This document shows positions 58,121 through 64,000 of a DNA stretch of 64,000 nt, piece after piece. How positions within the stretch are numbered: the stretch's first letter is position 1; each line of letters starts with the position of its first letter. The DNA comes from a virus. Both the position numbers and the translations under genes were made by a program. The notes under the pieces were generated by a model. It ran no database searches. It was not told where the DNA came from and saw nothing but the letters and a program-made list of their open reading frames with translations. The stretch spans positions 1 to 64,000 of IMG/VR virus record IMGVR_UViG_3300001460_008786. One strand, 5' to 3'.

Positions 58121-58946
58121 AAAAAGTTTGGTATTTGTTCTGAATAAAGACAACTCAGACGAGTATTTGAATTGGGTTGATTTAAAAAGTTCAAAATATG
58201 ATATTGTTTACGTGGAAGAAGTTCTGAAAAACAAATGGAAAACTATTCACGATTTGCTTTCTAGATCTAAATATAAATTATTTTATTATGACTTTCCTTG
58301 TTTTATAAATTCCGATGTTGCATCTTCAGATGAAGATTTGTGTAAGTTTATAGAGGTATTCAAAACGAATAAACTCAATATTGCTTCTCCTGCCATACAA
58401 GGCCCTGAAGTTTTTTTTGAATCTAAAAATTCATTTTTAAGAAATGTTAATTATGTGCCGAGTGTGTTTTTTGCATTTTCTAAGCACGCAATTTCTCTCT
58501 TTAAAAAGAATAATATTTTGAACTTTAATGATTCTGGATCAGGAATTGATTGGACGCTGCCAGCGATCATTAAAAATGATAAAGTTTGCATAATAGACTC
58601 AATAAAAATTAATTATAAATTTGAACAACAAGAAAAGAATATAAAAGATTTTGTTGAAATTTATACTGAATTTAATTTGGAGAGTTTTTACTTTACAGAG
58701 TATTCAAGAGTTGATTGTGAAGAAGAGATGGATATAGAAAGTTTTTCTAATAATTTTAAAAAATTGAGAAACTGCAATTTTAGAAGGCCAACAAGAAGAT
58801 CGAATGATTGTGCCCCAGAAAGAAGCTTTATTAGCCAAAGACTTCTGAACGCCACAGGCGCTCAGAATTTGAATCAGGCCAACGCAGCCTCCTCGACAAA
58901 TGCGCTAGTCAGTGCCACAGAGGAAGAAGGAAATGAGGAGATCTGA
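58113..58946 (+). CDS. Possible glycosyltransferase-like protein
   Basis: 277 residues. KLFYYDFPCFINSDVASSDE and LNIASPAIQGPEVFFE resemble nucleotide-diphospho-sugar transferase folds, and NVNYVPSVFFAFSKHAISLF with DWTLPAIIKN could be the acceptor side; no clear DxD is present. The last 60 residues are Asn/Ala/Arg-rich and disordered. It overlaps the upstream gene by 8 bases. Confidence 0.5.
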   Translation: MAKKSLVFVLNKDNSDEYLNWVDLKSSKYDIVYVEEVLKNKWKTIHDLLSRSKYKLFYYDFPCFINSDVASSDEDLCKFIEVFKTNKLNIASPAIQGPEVFFESKNSFLRNVNYVPSVFFAFSKHAISLFKKNNILNFNDSGSGIDWTLPAIIKNDKVCIIDSIKINYKFEQQEKNIKDFVEIYTEFNLESFYFTEYSRVDCEEEMDIESFSNNFKKLRNCNFRRPTRRSNDCAPERSFISQRLLNATGAQNLNQANAASSTNALVSATEEEGNEEI

Positions 58947-58947
58947 A

Positions 58948-59208
58948 ATGGCGAAGCCAAAAGTGTTAGTTTCCGAAGCCCAGAAGAGTTGTCGCGAAAA
59001 CTTTTCGAAAGAAGAAGACGTAGCCACTCTTCTCAAAAAAGTTGATGAACTTGAGAGCGTAATTTCTATTTTTTCTGAAATTCATGAAAAAAGAGATCAC
59101 GCTGTAGTTCTTAGCAAATTAACATGTTTTGTTATTGTTGCTTTATCTTTTTTTAATCTTTTTCTTAATTATATGTTGTTTAAATTTTTTGTTTTGAGTT
59201 TGCCATGA
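58948..59208 (+). CDS. Small membrane protein
   Basis: 86 residues from ATG at 58948 (MAKPKVLVSEAQKSCRENFS), selected because GAGGAG lies 7 bases upstream, inside the 3' end of the preceding gene. The C-terminus VLSKLTCFVIVALSFFNLFL and following residues form one or two membrane segments; the N-terminal 55 residues are helical and soluble. Function unknown. Confidence 0.6.
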   Translation: MAKPKVLVSEAQKSCRENFSKEEDVATLLKKVDELESVISIFSEIHEKRDHAVVLSKLTCFVIVALSFFNLFLNYMLFKFFVLSLP

Positions 59209-59816
59209 TAATTCCAGAAAATTTTACAAACTACGAACTAAGCGACAAAGAGCTTGAAGAACATATTTTGTTTTGTTTGATGGTATTTAACAAAAACGCT
59301 AATCAAACTGCTGTTAAGTTAGAAAAGTTTCTTAGTTGGTGTCATGAAATTGATATTGATCATTTTAAAACAATGAGTCATTTCCAAGTTGTCAGAAACA
59401 AACTAAAAAAACACTCTGCTGTTGAAATGGTGACAAGGTTTCGATTTGGCAACACAACGGTCAAAGCCGCTGGTTTGGAGCAACTGGTCAATTCTGGATT
59501 TGATCTTAAAACATGCTCGGCTGAGGAACTTGAAACCATATCAGGTTTCGGGATGAAGACCTCTCGCTATTTCGTTCTTCACACAAGAAAAAATGCTCGC
59601 GTAGCATGTTTAGACACTCATGTTTTAAAATGGATGAAAAGGTTTCCTTATATATTTGGAGAAATTAAAAAAGGACAGCCAAGTAGAAAGAGGTACTTGG
59701 AGTTAGAAAAAGAGTTTTTAGAGGTTTGTGATACTTCAAATGTTAACCCAGCAGAATTGGACTTGAGTATTTGGAATTCACAACGAAAAAAAACAGAAGC
59801 GATCTTGAATCTTTAA
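59205..59816 (+). CDS. HhH-GPD DNA glycosylase-like protein
   Basis: 203 residues. LETISGFGMKTSRYFVLHTR is a helix-hairpin-helix (G-x-G-x-K-T), and ARVACLDTHVLKWMKR gives the catalytic-Asp segment (L-D-T-H) as in endonuclease III and related enzymes. There is no obvious 4Fe-4S cluster. It would remove a damaged or modified base. Overlaps the previous gene by 4 bases. Confidence 0.78.
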   Translation: MIIPENFTNYELSDKELEEHILFCLMVFNKNANQTAVKLEKFLSWCHEIDIDHFKTMSHFQVVRNKLKKHSAVEMVTRFRFGNTTVKAAGLEQLVNSGFDLKTCSAEELETISGFGMKTSRYFVLHTRKNARVACLDTHVLKWMKRFPYIFGEIKKGQPSRKRYLELEKEFLEVCDTSNVNPAELDLSIWNSQRKKTEAILNL

Positions 59817-59840
59817 TCTAGATTTAAGTTAAAGATTACA

Positions 59841-59846
59841 TATAAT
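59841..59846 (+). promoter_or_regulatory. TATAAT -10 box, leaderless type
   Basis: TATAAT, then ACTTGC, then ATG at 59853. No ribosome site; transcription would begin at the start codon. Confidence 0.5.
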
Positions 59847-59852
59847 ACTTGC

Positions 59853-60101
59853 ATGAGATATTTAGAAATAGCAAGTAGAATTAAAGAAAATAACCCAAAG
59901 GCAATCTTGATAGATGGGTTCGATGAGGCTTTAATTGGGGATACTCAAAATAAAAGCCCAGTTGTGGGTGTTTATGATTTAGAACGGTGCATTGCTTTGC
60001 TTGTTGAAAGTGGAATGACCACTCTAGAATCAACAGATTATTTGGAATCAAAACTGCAAGAATGCAAAAGTGATAATGATCCCATTTTTATTTCACTATG
60101 A
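59853..60101 (+). CDS. Small protein of unknown function
   Basis: 82 residues (MRYLEIASRIKENNPKAILI, ...GFDEALIGDTQNKSPVVGVY). The alternation of strand and helix with G-D-T at the turn is typical of small phage proteins that bind a nucleotide or another protein; nothing specific is recognised. Overlaps the next gene by 4 bases. Confidence 0.6.
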   Translation: MRYLEIASRIKENNPKAILIDGFDEALIGDTQNKSPVVGVYDLERCIALLVESGMTTLESTDYLESKLQECKSDNDPIFISL

Positions 60102-60916
60102 TACTTGATAATGACATACTGGCCATATGTAATATTTATTCTAGTTCAAATAAATATAAATGTTTGTTGCCTCATTTTATAAATCATTATAAAAAAATAA
60201 AAGTTGATAAAATAGTTTTCATATGCGAAGATGATGTTCAAAATTTTATAAAAAACGAATTTGATTGCGAAGGCATTATTTTAGAAAAACCAAAAGTTTT
60301 TTCTACAACTTCAAATTTAATAGAAGATTTAAAAGGGAAGTCTTTATTTCCTCCGGGCATAAAAAAAGTTTCACTTGGAACCTTAGACTCTTGCAGAATT
60401 AATGCTTTTAAAAATAATCACAACTGTTGGTATGTGCCTTTAGATTTGGATGAGTTTCATGATGTTGAAGATATTCATGAAGTAAAAAATGAGTGTTTGT
60501 CTGGTGGAAAACAGTATGTTTATTCTGAGCTTTATGACAGAACAACTGCTGACATGTCGGTGCCAGAAACATTAAGTTCAAAATGCATATATTCGCAGTT
60601 TCCTAATCACGTAGACATAACTGGCTCTATTATGAAAGCCAACAAGAAAAAAATTGCTCTTTGCCATCCTAGCTTAGATGTTTCTGGTGGACATCACGGA
60701 GTAACAATTGAGCCTTTTACTATTGAAAAAGGAATACTTTGTAAAGAAAGTGATCTTCAGGAGATGGAATTTAAAACCTATCACTTCAAGTGGTTTGGAG
60801 ACTTTTATCAGGTGGACGAGAAAAAAAGAGAGGATAGAAAAACTCAAGGTCTTTGGTGGTTTGATGAATTTGATAGGCTTTCTGAAAATAATCCGTTTTC
60901 TAGTCAAGGCAATTGA
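60098..60916 (+). CDS. Glycosyltransferase (GT92/GT2-like)
   Basis: 272 residues. LAICNIYSSSNKYKCLLPHF at the start, then VDKIVFICEDDVQNFI and NCWYVPLDLDEFHDVEDIHE, whose D-L-D-E is the metal site of GT92-like enzymes. SGGHHGVTIEP and FKTYHFKWFGD follow. Donor unknown. Downstream a second glycosyltransferase-like and a methyltransferase-like gene follow, so the three may build one modification. Confidence 0.7.
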   Translation: MILDNDILAICNIYSSSNKYKCLLPHFINHYKKIKVDKIVFICEDDVQNFIKNEFDCEGIILEKPKVFSTTSNLIEDLKGKSLFPPGIKKVSLGTLDSCRINAFKNNHNCWYVPLDLDEFHDVEDIHEVKNECLSGGKQYVYSELYDRTTADMSVPETLSSKCIYSQFPNHVDITGSIMKANKKKIALCHPSLDVSGGHHGVTIEPFTIEKGILCKESDLQEMEFKTYHFKWFGDFYQVDEKKREDRKTQGLWWFDEFDRLSENNPFSSQGN

Positions 60917-60931
60917 GTTTTAAATGTCATA

Positions 60932-61696
60932 ATGGATTTATATACTAGTTATTTTATTGCCAATTCATTTGATCGTCAATTAGAAATTGACGCTTCGATT
61001 ATTTCTAATTTGAAAAACGATAAATTTGATAACGTTTTTATTTTTGTAGAGAAAAAAAATGATTTAAAAAGAAGGTATGAAGTAAAAAGTGATAAGTTGA
61101 AAGAGCTAGTTATAGGATGCGTTCCAACTTATAGAAGTTGGATCACTCACCTGATTGAAAATAAAAGTGATTGTGCTATTTTTTGTAATTCTGATATAAG
61201 CTTTGACGAAACTATTGATTTGGCAAAAAAATACATTTTTAAAGAAAATAGTGTAATTTGTCTTTCTAATTATGATAAAAAAAGACCATGGTGGTCGCAG
61301 GATGCTTGGGGATTAAGTTTTGAAAATGCTACTAAAATAGACTTTCTAGATGATTTGAAATTACAGATTGGACAAGTAAGATGTGATAATAAATTTGCAT
61401 ATAAATTTGCTTTTAACCAATGGGATATTTATAATCCTTGCAAGGAAATAAAAGCTTATCACAATCACCAATCTGGAATAAGAAATTATTCGAAGACAGA
61501 CCCTGTTAATTTAGAGAATGTCGCTTTGGTTTTTCCTTGTAAGAATGAAATGCCATCCAGAATTCATTATGCATTTGTTCCTTTGGGTATGAAAAATATA
61601 ATAGGAATAGAACTCTGTCCTTATATGGTTAAAGGCCTTGGCCAAGAACAGGCTAATGATTTTGAAAATAAAATGTCTTTTTATAATGAAAATTAA
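60932..61696 (+). CDS. Glycosyltransferase-like protein
   Basis: 254 residues. DLYTSYFIANSFDRQLEIDA at the start, CAIFCNSDISFDETID (D-I-S in the DxD position), RPWWSQDAWGLSFENATKID, and the C-terminal half with PSRIHYAFVPLGMKNIIGIE. Resembles phage GT-A-type proteins; the metal motif is atypical. Starts 15 bases after the preceding gene. Confidence 0.55.
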   Translation: MDLYTSYFIANSFDRQLEIDASIISNLKNDKFDNVFIFVEKKNDLKRRYEVKSDKLKELVIGCVPTYRSWITHLIENKSDCAIFCNSDISFDETIDLAKKYIFKENSVICLSNYDKKRPWWSQDAWGLSFENATKIDFLDDLKLQIGQVRCDNKFAYKFAFNQWDIYNPCKEIKAYHNHQSGIRNYSKTDPVNLENVALVFPCKNEMPSRIHYAFVPLGMKNIIGIELCPYMVKGLGQEQANDFENKMSFYNEN

Positions 61697-61697
61697 A

Positions 61698-62324
61698 ATG
61701 AAAATAGAAGAGTTAAAAAAAGAATTAGATTTTGTTGTTTCTAAAAGCATTATAAACACAGACATGCTTATAGGTCGATTAAAGTTTATGGATTTAAAAT
61801 CTAAAAAAAGCAGTCAATACGTGGATTCTAAATATCTTCCTCCATATTATCATTTATCTAAGTTTATAAACCCCTCCAGAGTTGTGCAAATAGGGTTTGA
61901 TTTAGCATTTTCTTTATGTTGTTTTTTAAAATCAAATAATTCAGTGAAAGAGGTTTTGGCTTTTCAGCCTAAAGATGATGATTCTTATTATTCAGAAAGA
62001 TTAGCTATTTCTAATTTGCGGGAAATTAAAAAAGAAATTGAAATTAATTTTCACAAAGGAAGTGTTTTTGATGTTGACTTTCAAAAACTTTTGTCTCAAA
62101 AAAAATGGGATTGTTTTTTTATAAATGAAAAATATGGGAAGTTTGATTCAATCAAAGAGGATTTAGATCTTAGTTGGGATCATTTGAATGATGATGGTTT
62201 TATTGTTTTAGACGGGATAATGCATAAAAAAGTGAATAAGTTATTTAAAGATTTCTGTAAAATAAGAAATACTTCTGGAATTGAAATAAAAACTAGATAT
62301 GGATTGGGAATAATTAGAAAGTAA
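61698..62324 (+). CDS. Methyltransferase-like (class I SAM fold)
   Basis: About 208 residues from ATG at 61698 (MKIEELKKELDFVVSKSIIN), one base after the upstream stop; upstream ATGs at 61638 and 61686 are inside the preceding gene. PSRVVQIGFDLAFSLCCFLK is the glycine-poor SAM-binding start (usual G-x-G missing), INFHKGSVFDVD is motif II-like, and HLNDDGFIVLDGIMHKK fits motif IV-like order. It could methylate a sugar or protein; activity is uncertain. Confidence 0.55.
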   Translation: MKIEELKKELDFVVSKSIINTDMLIGRLKFMDLKSKKSSQYVDSKYLPPYYHLSKFINPSRVVQIGFDLAFSLCCFLKSNNSVKEVLAFQPKDDDSYYSERLAISNLREIKKEIEINFHKGSVFDVDFQKLLSQKKWDCFFINEKYGKFDSIKEDLDLSWDHLNDDGFIVLDGIMHKKVNKLFKDFCKIRNTSGIEIKTRYGLGIIRK

Positions 62325-62339
62325 ATACTAAAATATAAC

Positions 62340-63125
62340 ATGGGATTTGAAGTAACATATCATTATAAAGAAGCTTTAGAAACAGTAGGAGAGTATGATG
62401 AAGTCGTACTTACCAAGACTGCTAAAATAGGAAAATATAAAGAAGACGTTCCTTTAGAGGTTCTAGCGGGGAAAATAATTGCACAGTTGGCAAGAAGAAA
62501 CATTTTGATTGTAGATATAGATATTGTTGAGTTTGCTCCCAAGAAGATCAGCTACAAAGAAACATCAACTGGGATTTTAATTAGAAATAAAAAGTTTAGT
62601 TTTGATTCTGGGGCTGTAATTTCTGAATCTGGAGATTCTGATTACGACGATGAAGATTTATCTGCTATTTTAGAAAATGAAAAACTTTTAGAAAAAATAA
62701 AAAGTGCAATAGGCCCACAAGAGCCAGTTCAAAAATTAAACTTGGCTCCAAGAAACTCCAAGTCTTCTTCCTCAAAGTCTTCCCCACCGCCATCTTCTAG
62801 TGGCAAAAGATCTTTGAGAATGGAGATTTATGATCCTGAAATCACAAATGATGAGAAGAACAAGCAAAAAGGCTTAAAGTTTTCAATGGGTAAGAAATAT
62901 CCAATTTACGAAGAAAAGTCACTGGGAGTTGGTGGAATAATGAATTATGTAACAAAAGATGATTCTGGAAAAGAGGTCGAAGTAGGCTCAGACTCTTTTG
63001 TTGTTCCAACTAAAGGTCTTGCATTTAATGATGACGGTCCAAGATATTTTGGCGAAGCTGATTCTGAGCCAAATATTTGGGGAAATATACAAACACAAGA
63101 CAACATACCTGATGTAAGAGGATAA
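62340..63125 (+). CDS. Protein of unknown function
   Basis: 261 residues. N-terminal alpha/beta region (EVTYHYKEALETVGEYDEVV, ...IIAQLARRNILIVDIDIVEF) of about 90 residues, an acidic linker, a Ser/Pro-rich linker and a C-terminal domain (FSMGKKYPIYEEKSLGVGGI). TAAAAT ends 5 bases before the ATG. Located just before a coiled-coil gene and gp32, so perhaps a replication accessory protein. No family is recognised. Confidence 0.65.
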   Translation: MGFEVTYHYKEALETVGEYDEVVLTKTAKIGKYKEDVPLEVLAGKIIAQLARRNILIVDIDIVEFAPKKISYKETSTGILIRNKKFSFDSGAVISESGDSDYDDEDLSAILENEKLLEKIKSAIGPQEPVQKLNLAPRNSKSSSSKSSPPPSSSGKRSLRMEIYDPEITNDEKNKQKGLKFSMGKKYPIYEEKSLGVGGIMNYVTKDDSGKEVEVGSDSFVVPTKGLAFNDDGPRYFGEADSEPNIWGNIQTQDNIPDVRG

Positions 63126-63126
63126 A

Positions 63127-63636
63127 ATGGCAAATAATAAAAAAAAAGAAAAAAAGAAATTAGCTAGAGTTAAAATTGCCAAAGCAAGAGTTTTGTCGAG
63201 AAGAAAGAAAATTAAAGAAGCTAATTCTTTAGAAAAAAAACAAGCTAAGTACGCTCATAAATTTAGAGAAAAGTTACAACCAGTTATAAACGACCCGGAA
63301 AAGAAAAAAGCAATGGAAGAAAGTAAAGAAAAAGCTCTTAGAGAAAAATTAGAGCAAAATGCAGAAATGCTTAAATATTTAGAAGAGCAGTACGAAACTG
63401 AAATGAAAAATAAAGCTGATGTAAATAAAGAACTTGAATCGCAAGGCCACATCACTTTTCAGGAAAAATTAGCCGCTTTAGAAAAACAAGTTATTGACAA
63501 AATGGAATCTGATGCCAAAGAATCTGGGAACATAGAGGACATAGTGGATGCTGCTAAAAAGGTCCAATTATTGAACGATTCAGAAGCCGTTGATTCTGTT
63601 GAGTCAATCACCTTGGAAGAGCCAGAAGAGGGCTGA
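63127..63636 (+). CDS. Basic coiled-coil protein
   Basis: 169 residues. The N-terminal 80 are Lys/Arg-rich (MANNKKKEKKKLARVKIAKA, ...LSRRKKIKEANSLEKKQAKY); residues 60-140 form a coiled coil; the C-terminus is acidic (SVESITLEEPEEG). It starts one base after the preceding stop. Possibly a DNA-binding or structural protein. Unknown. Confidence 0.65.
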   Translation: MANNKKKEKKKLARVKIAKARVLSRRKKIKEANSLEKKQAKYAHKFREKLQPVINDPEKKKAMEESKEKALREKLEQNAEMLKYLEEQYETEMKNKADVNKELESQGHITFQEKLAALEKQVIDKMESDAKESGNIEDIVDAAKKVQLLNDSEAVDSVESITLEEPEEG

Positions 63637-63705
63637 GAATATAATTAAAATACTTTAAAAAAGGCATTTTAATTGATCCAAATTTTAGTTTTTTTGTTTA
63701 AACTG

Positions 63706-63734
63706 TTGATCCAGAAGACTATATACATTATAAC
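63706..63734 (+). promoter_or_regulatory. Sigma70-type promoter for gp32
   Basis: TTGATC (63706-63711), 17-base spacer, TATAAC (63729-63734), about 53 bases before the ATG at 63788. Confidence 0.55.
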
Positions 63735-63741
63735 TTTCTTA

Positions 63742-63760
63742 GAACGTAAATGATACGTTC
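63742..63760 (+). promoter_or_regulatory. Leader hairpin before gp32
   Basis: GAACGTA, loop AATGA, TACGTTC: a perfect 7-bp stem in the predicted untranslated leader, above the CGGAGA ribosome site. In T4 the gp32 mRNA leader is bound by gp32 to stop its own translation; a similar control is possible. Confidence 0.5.
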
Positions 63761-63787
63761 GCAACTTTAATAAACGGAGAAATAACT

Positions 63788-64000
63788 ATGTTAGACATCA
63801 ATTCTTTAACGTCCGATTACAAAACTACTAAAACAAATGAAAACGCCTCTTCAGGCGGAAACTTCCTTCAAAATTTTGTAAAAATGCCAGAAGGAAAGGG
63901 CAGCGTTGTCATGAGGATTCTTCCTCCCGCTCCCAAAGGAATGTTTGATAGAGATGAAAATCCTTTTTATCAGGCAACCAGAATTCATAAAGTGAATGGC
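63788..64000 (+). CDS. 32: Single-strand DNA-binding protein, gp32-like, N-terminal part
   Basis: 71 codons are seen before the window edge. MLDINSLTSDYKTTKTNENA then FLQNFVKMPEGKGSVVMRIL and PPAPKGMFDRDENPFYQATR. The 'G-G-x-F-x-x-F-V-k-m-p-e-G-k-x-s-V-v-x-R-i-L-P' pattern is the start of the T4-type gp32 core domain; the basic tail at the very N-terminus of T4 gp32 looks reduced. The leader is long and carries a hairpin. It would coat single strands during replication and recombination. Confidence 0.8.
   Translation, partial: MLDINSLTSDYKTTKTNENASSGGNFLQNFVKMPEGKGSVVMRILPPAPKGMFDRDENPFYQATRIHKVNG

Noticed and set aside
63643-63674. AATTAAAAT...ATTTTAATT inverted repeat as a terminator
   Set aside because: The stem is only A/T with a 14-base loop; too weak to call without expression data.
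1-64000. tRNA genes and CRISPR arrays
   Set aside because: Scanned by eye for T-loop sequences (GTTCRAATC) and for evenly spaced repeats with unique spacers; none was found.

Overview
The window is AT-rich (about one third G+C by eye), densely coded, and reads as part of the genome of a large T4-like myovirus. I recognise tail sheath (gp18-like), two tail-tube proteins (gp19 family), a gp15-like tail terminator, gp13/gp14-like neck proteins, a gp26-like baseplate protein, tail fibres, a gp55-like late sigma factor, gp46/gp47 recombination nuclease, UvsW and gp41 helicases, a UvsY-like protein and, cut by the right edge, a gp32-like single-strand-binding protein. There are no rRNA or tRNA genes, no insertion sequence and no CRISPR array. 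The host cannot be named from the sequence. Virion genes carry strong AGGAG-type ribosome sites, so the host reads Shine-Dalgarno sequences.

Layout. 1-29 kb is mainly virion morphogenesis: head/neck (7.7-11.4 kb), tail terminator, sheath and tubes (12.4-17.3 kb), gp55-like sigma (17.6-18.1 kb), baseplate protein with a probable -1 frameshift (21.5-22.7 kb), and tail fibres with a small fibre-assembly-like gene (22.7-28.2 kb). Scattered in it are a subtilisin-like protease, a McsA-like protein, an amidoligase and several glycosyltransferases. 28-38 kb, mostly minus strand, is nucleotide and DNA metabolism: PD-(D/E)XK nuclease, dUTPase, ribonucleotide reductase NrdA/NrdB, gp46/gp47 and methionine aminopeptidase. 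38-52 kb is accessory: glycosyltransferases, a sulfotransferase, UvsW, phosphatases, an HD hydrolase, HNH nucleases and small unknowns. A 571-base non-coding, hairpin-bearing divergent region (51.8-52.4 kb) precedes a rightward replication block running to the window end: family A DNA polymerase, a possible sigma-like protein, GMP reductase, gp41 helicase, UvsY-like protein, HhH-GPD glycosylase and gp32.

Three patterns cut across this layout. (1) Eight otherwise unrelated proteins (perhaps nine) begin with the same short tag, roughly M-K-F-x-E-W-[FLY]-x-x-x-E. It resembles the T4 capsid-targeting sequence of the internal head proteins, so these proteins, including a zinc metalloprotease and a cysteine-rich GP88-like protein, may be packaged in the capsid and injected. 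(2) Many DNA-metabolism genes have a TATAAT-like -10 box ending only 5-9 bases before the ATG and no Shine-Dalgarno sequence, which predicts leaderless or nearly leaderless mRNAs. Virion and tagged genes instead have a leader with a ribosome site, often below a TATATAA-like element. (3) At least ten sugar-transfer-type genes, plus a sulfotransferase, a methyltransferase-like and a sugar-dehydrogenase-like gene, sit singly among core genes, suggesting extensive glycan decoration of virion, DNA or host surface.

All functional calls come from reading motifs by eye; no database search was run.
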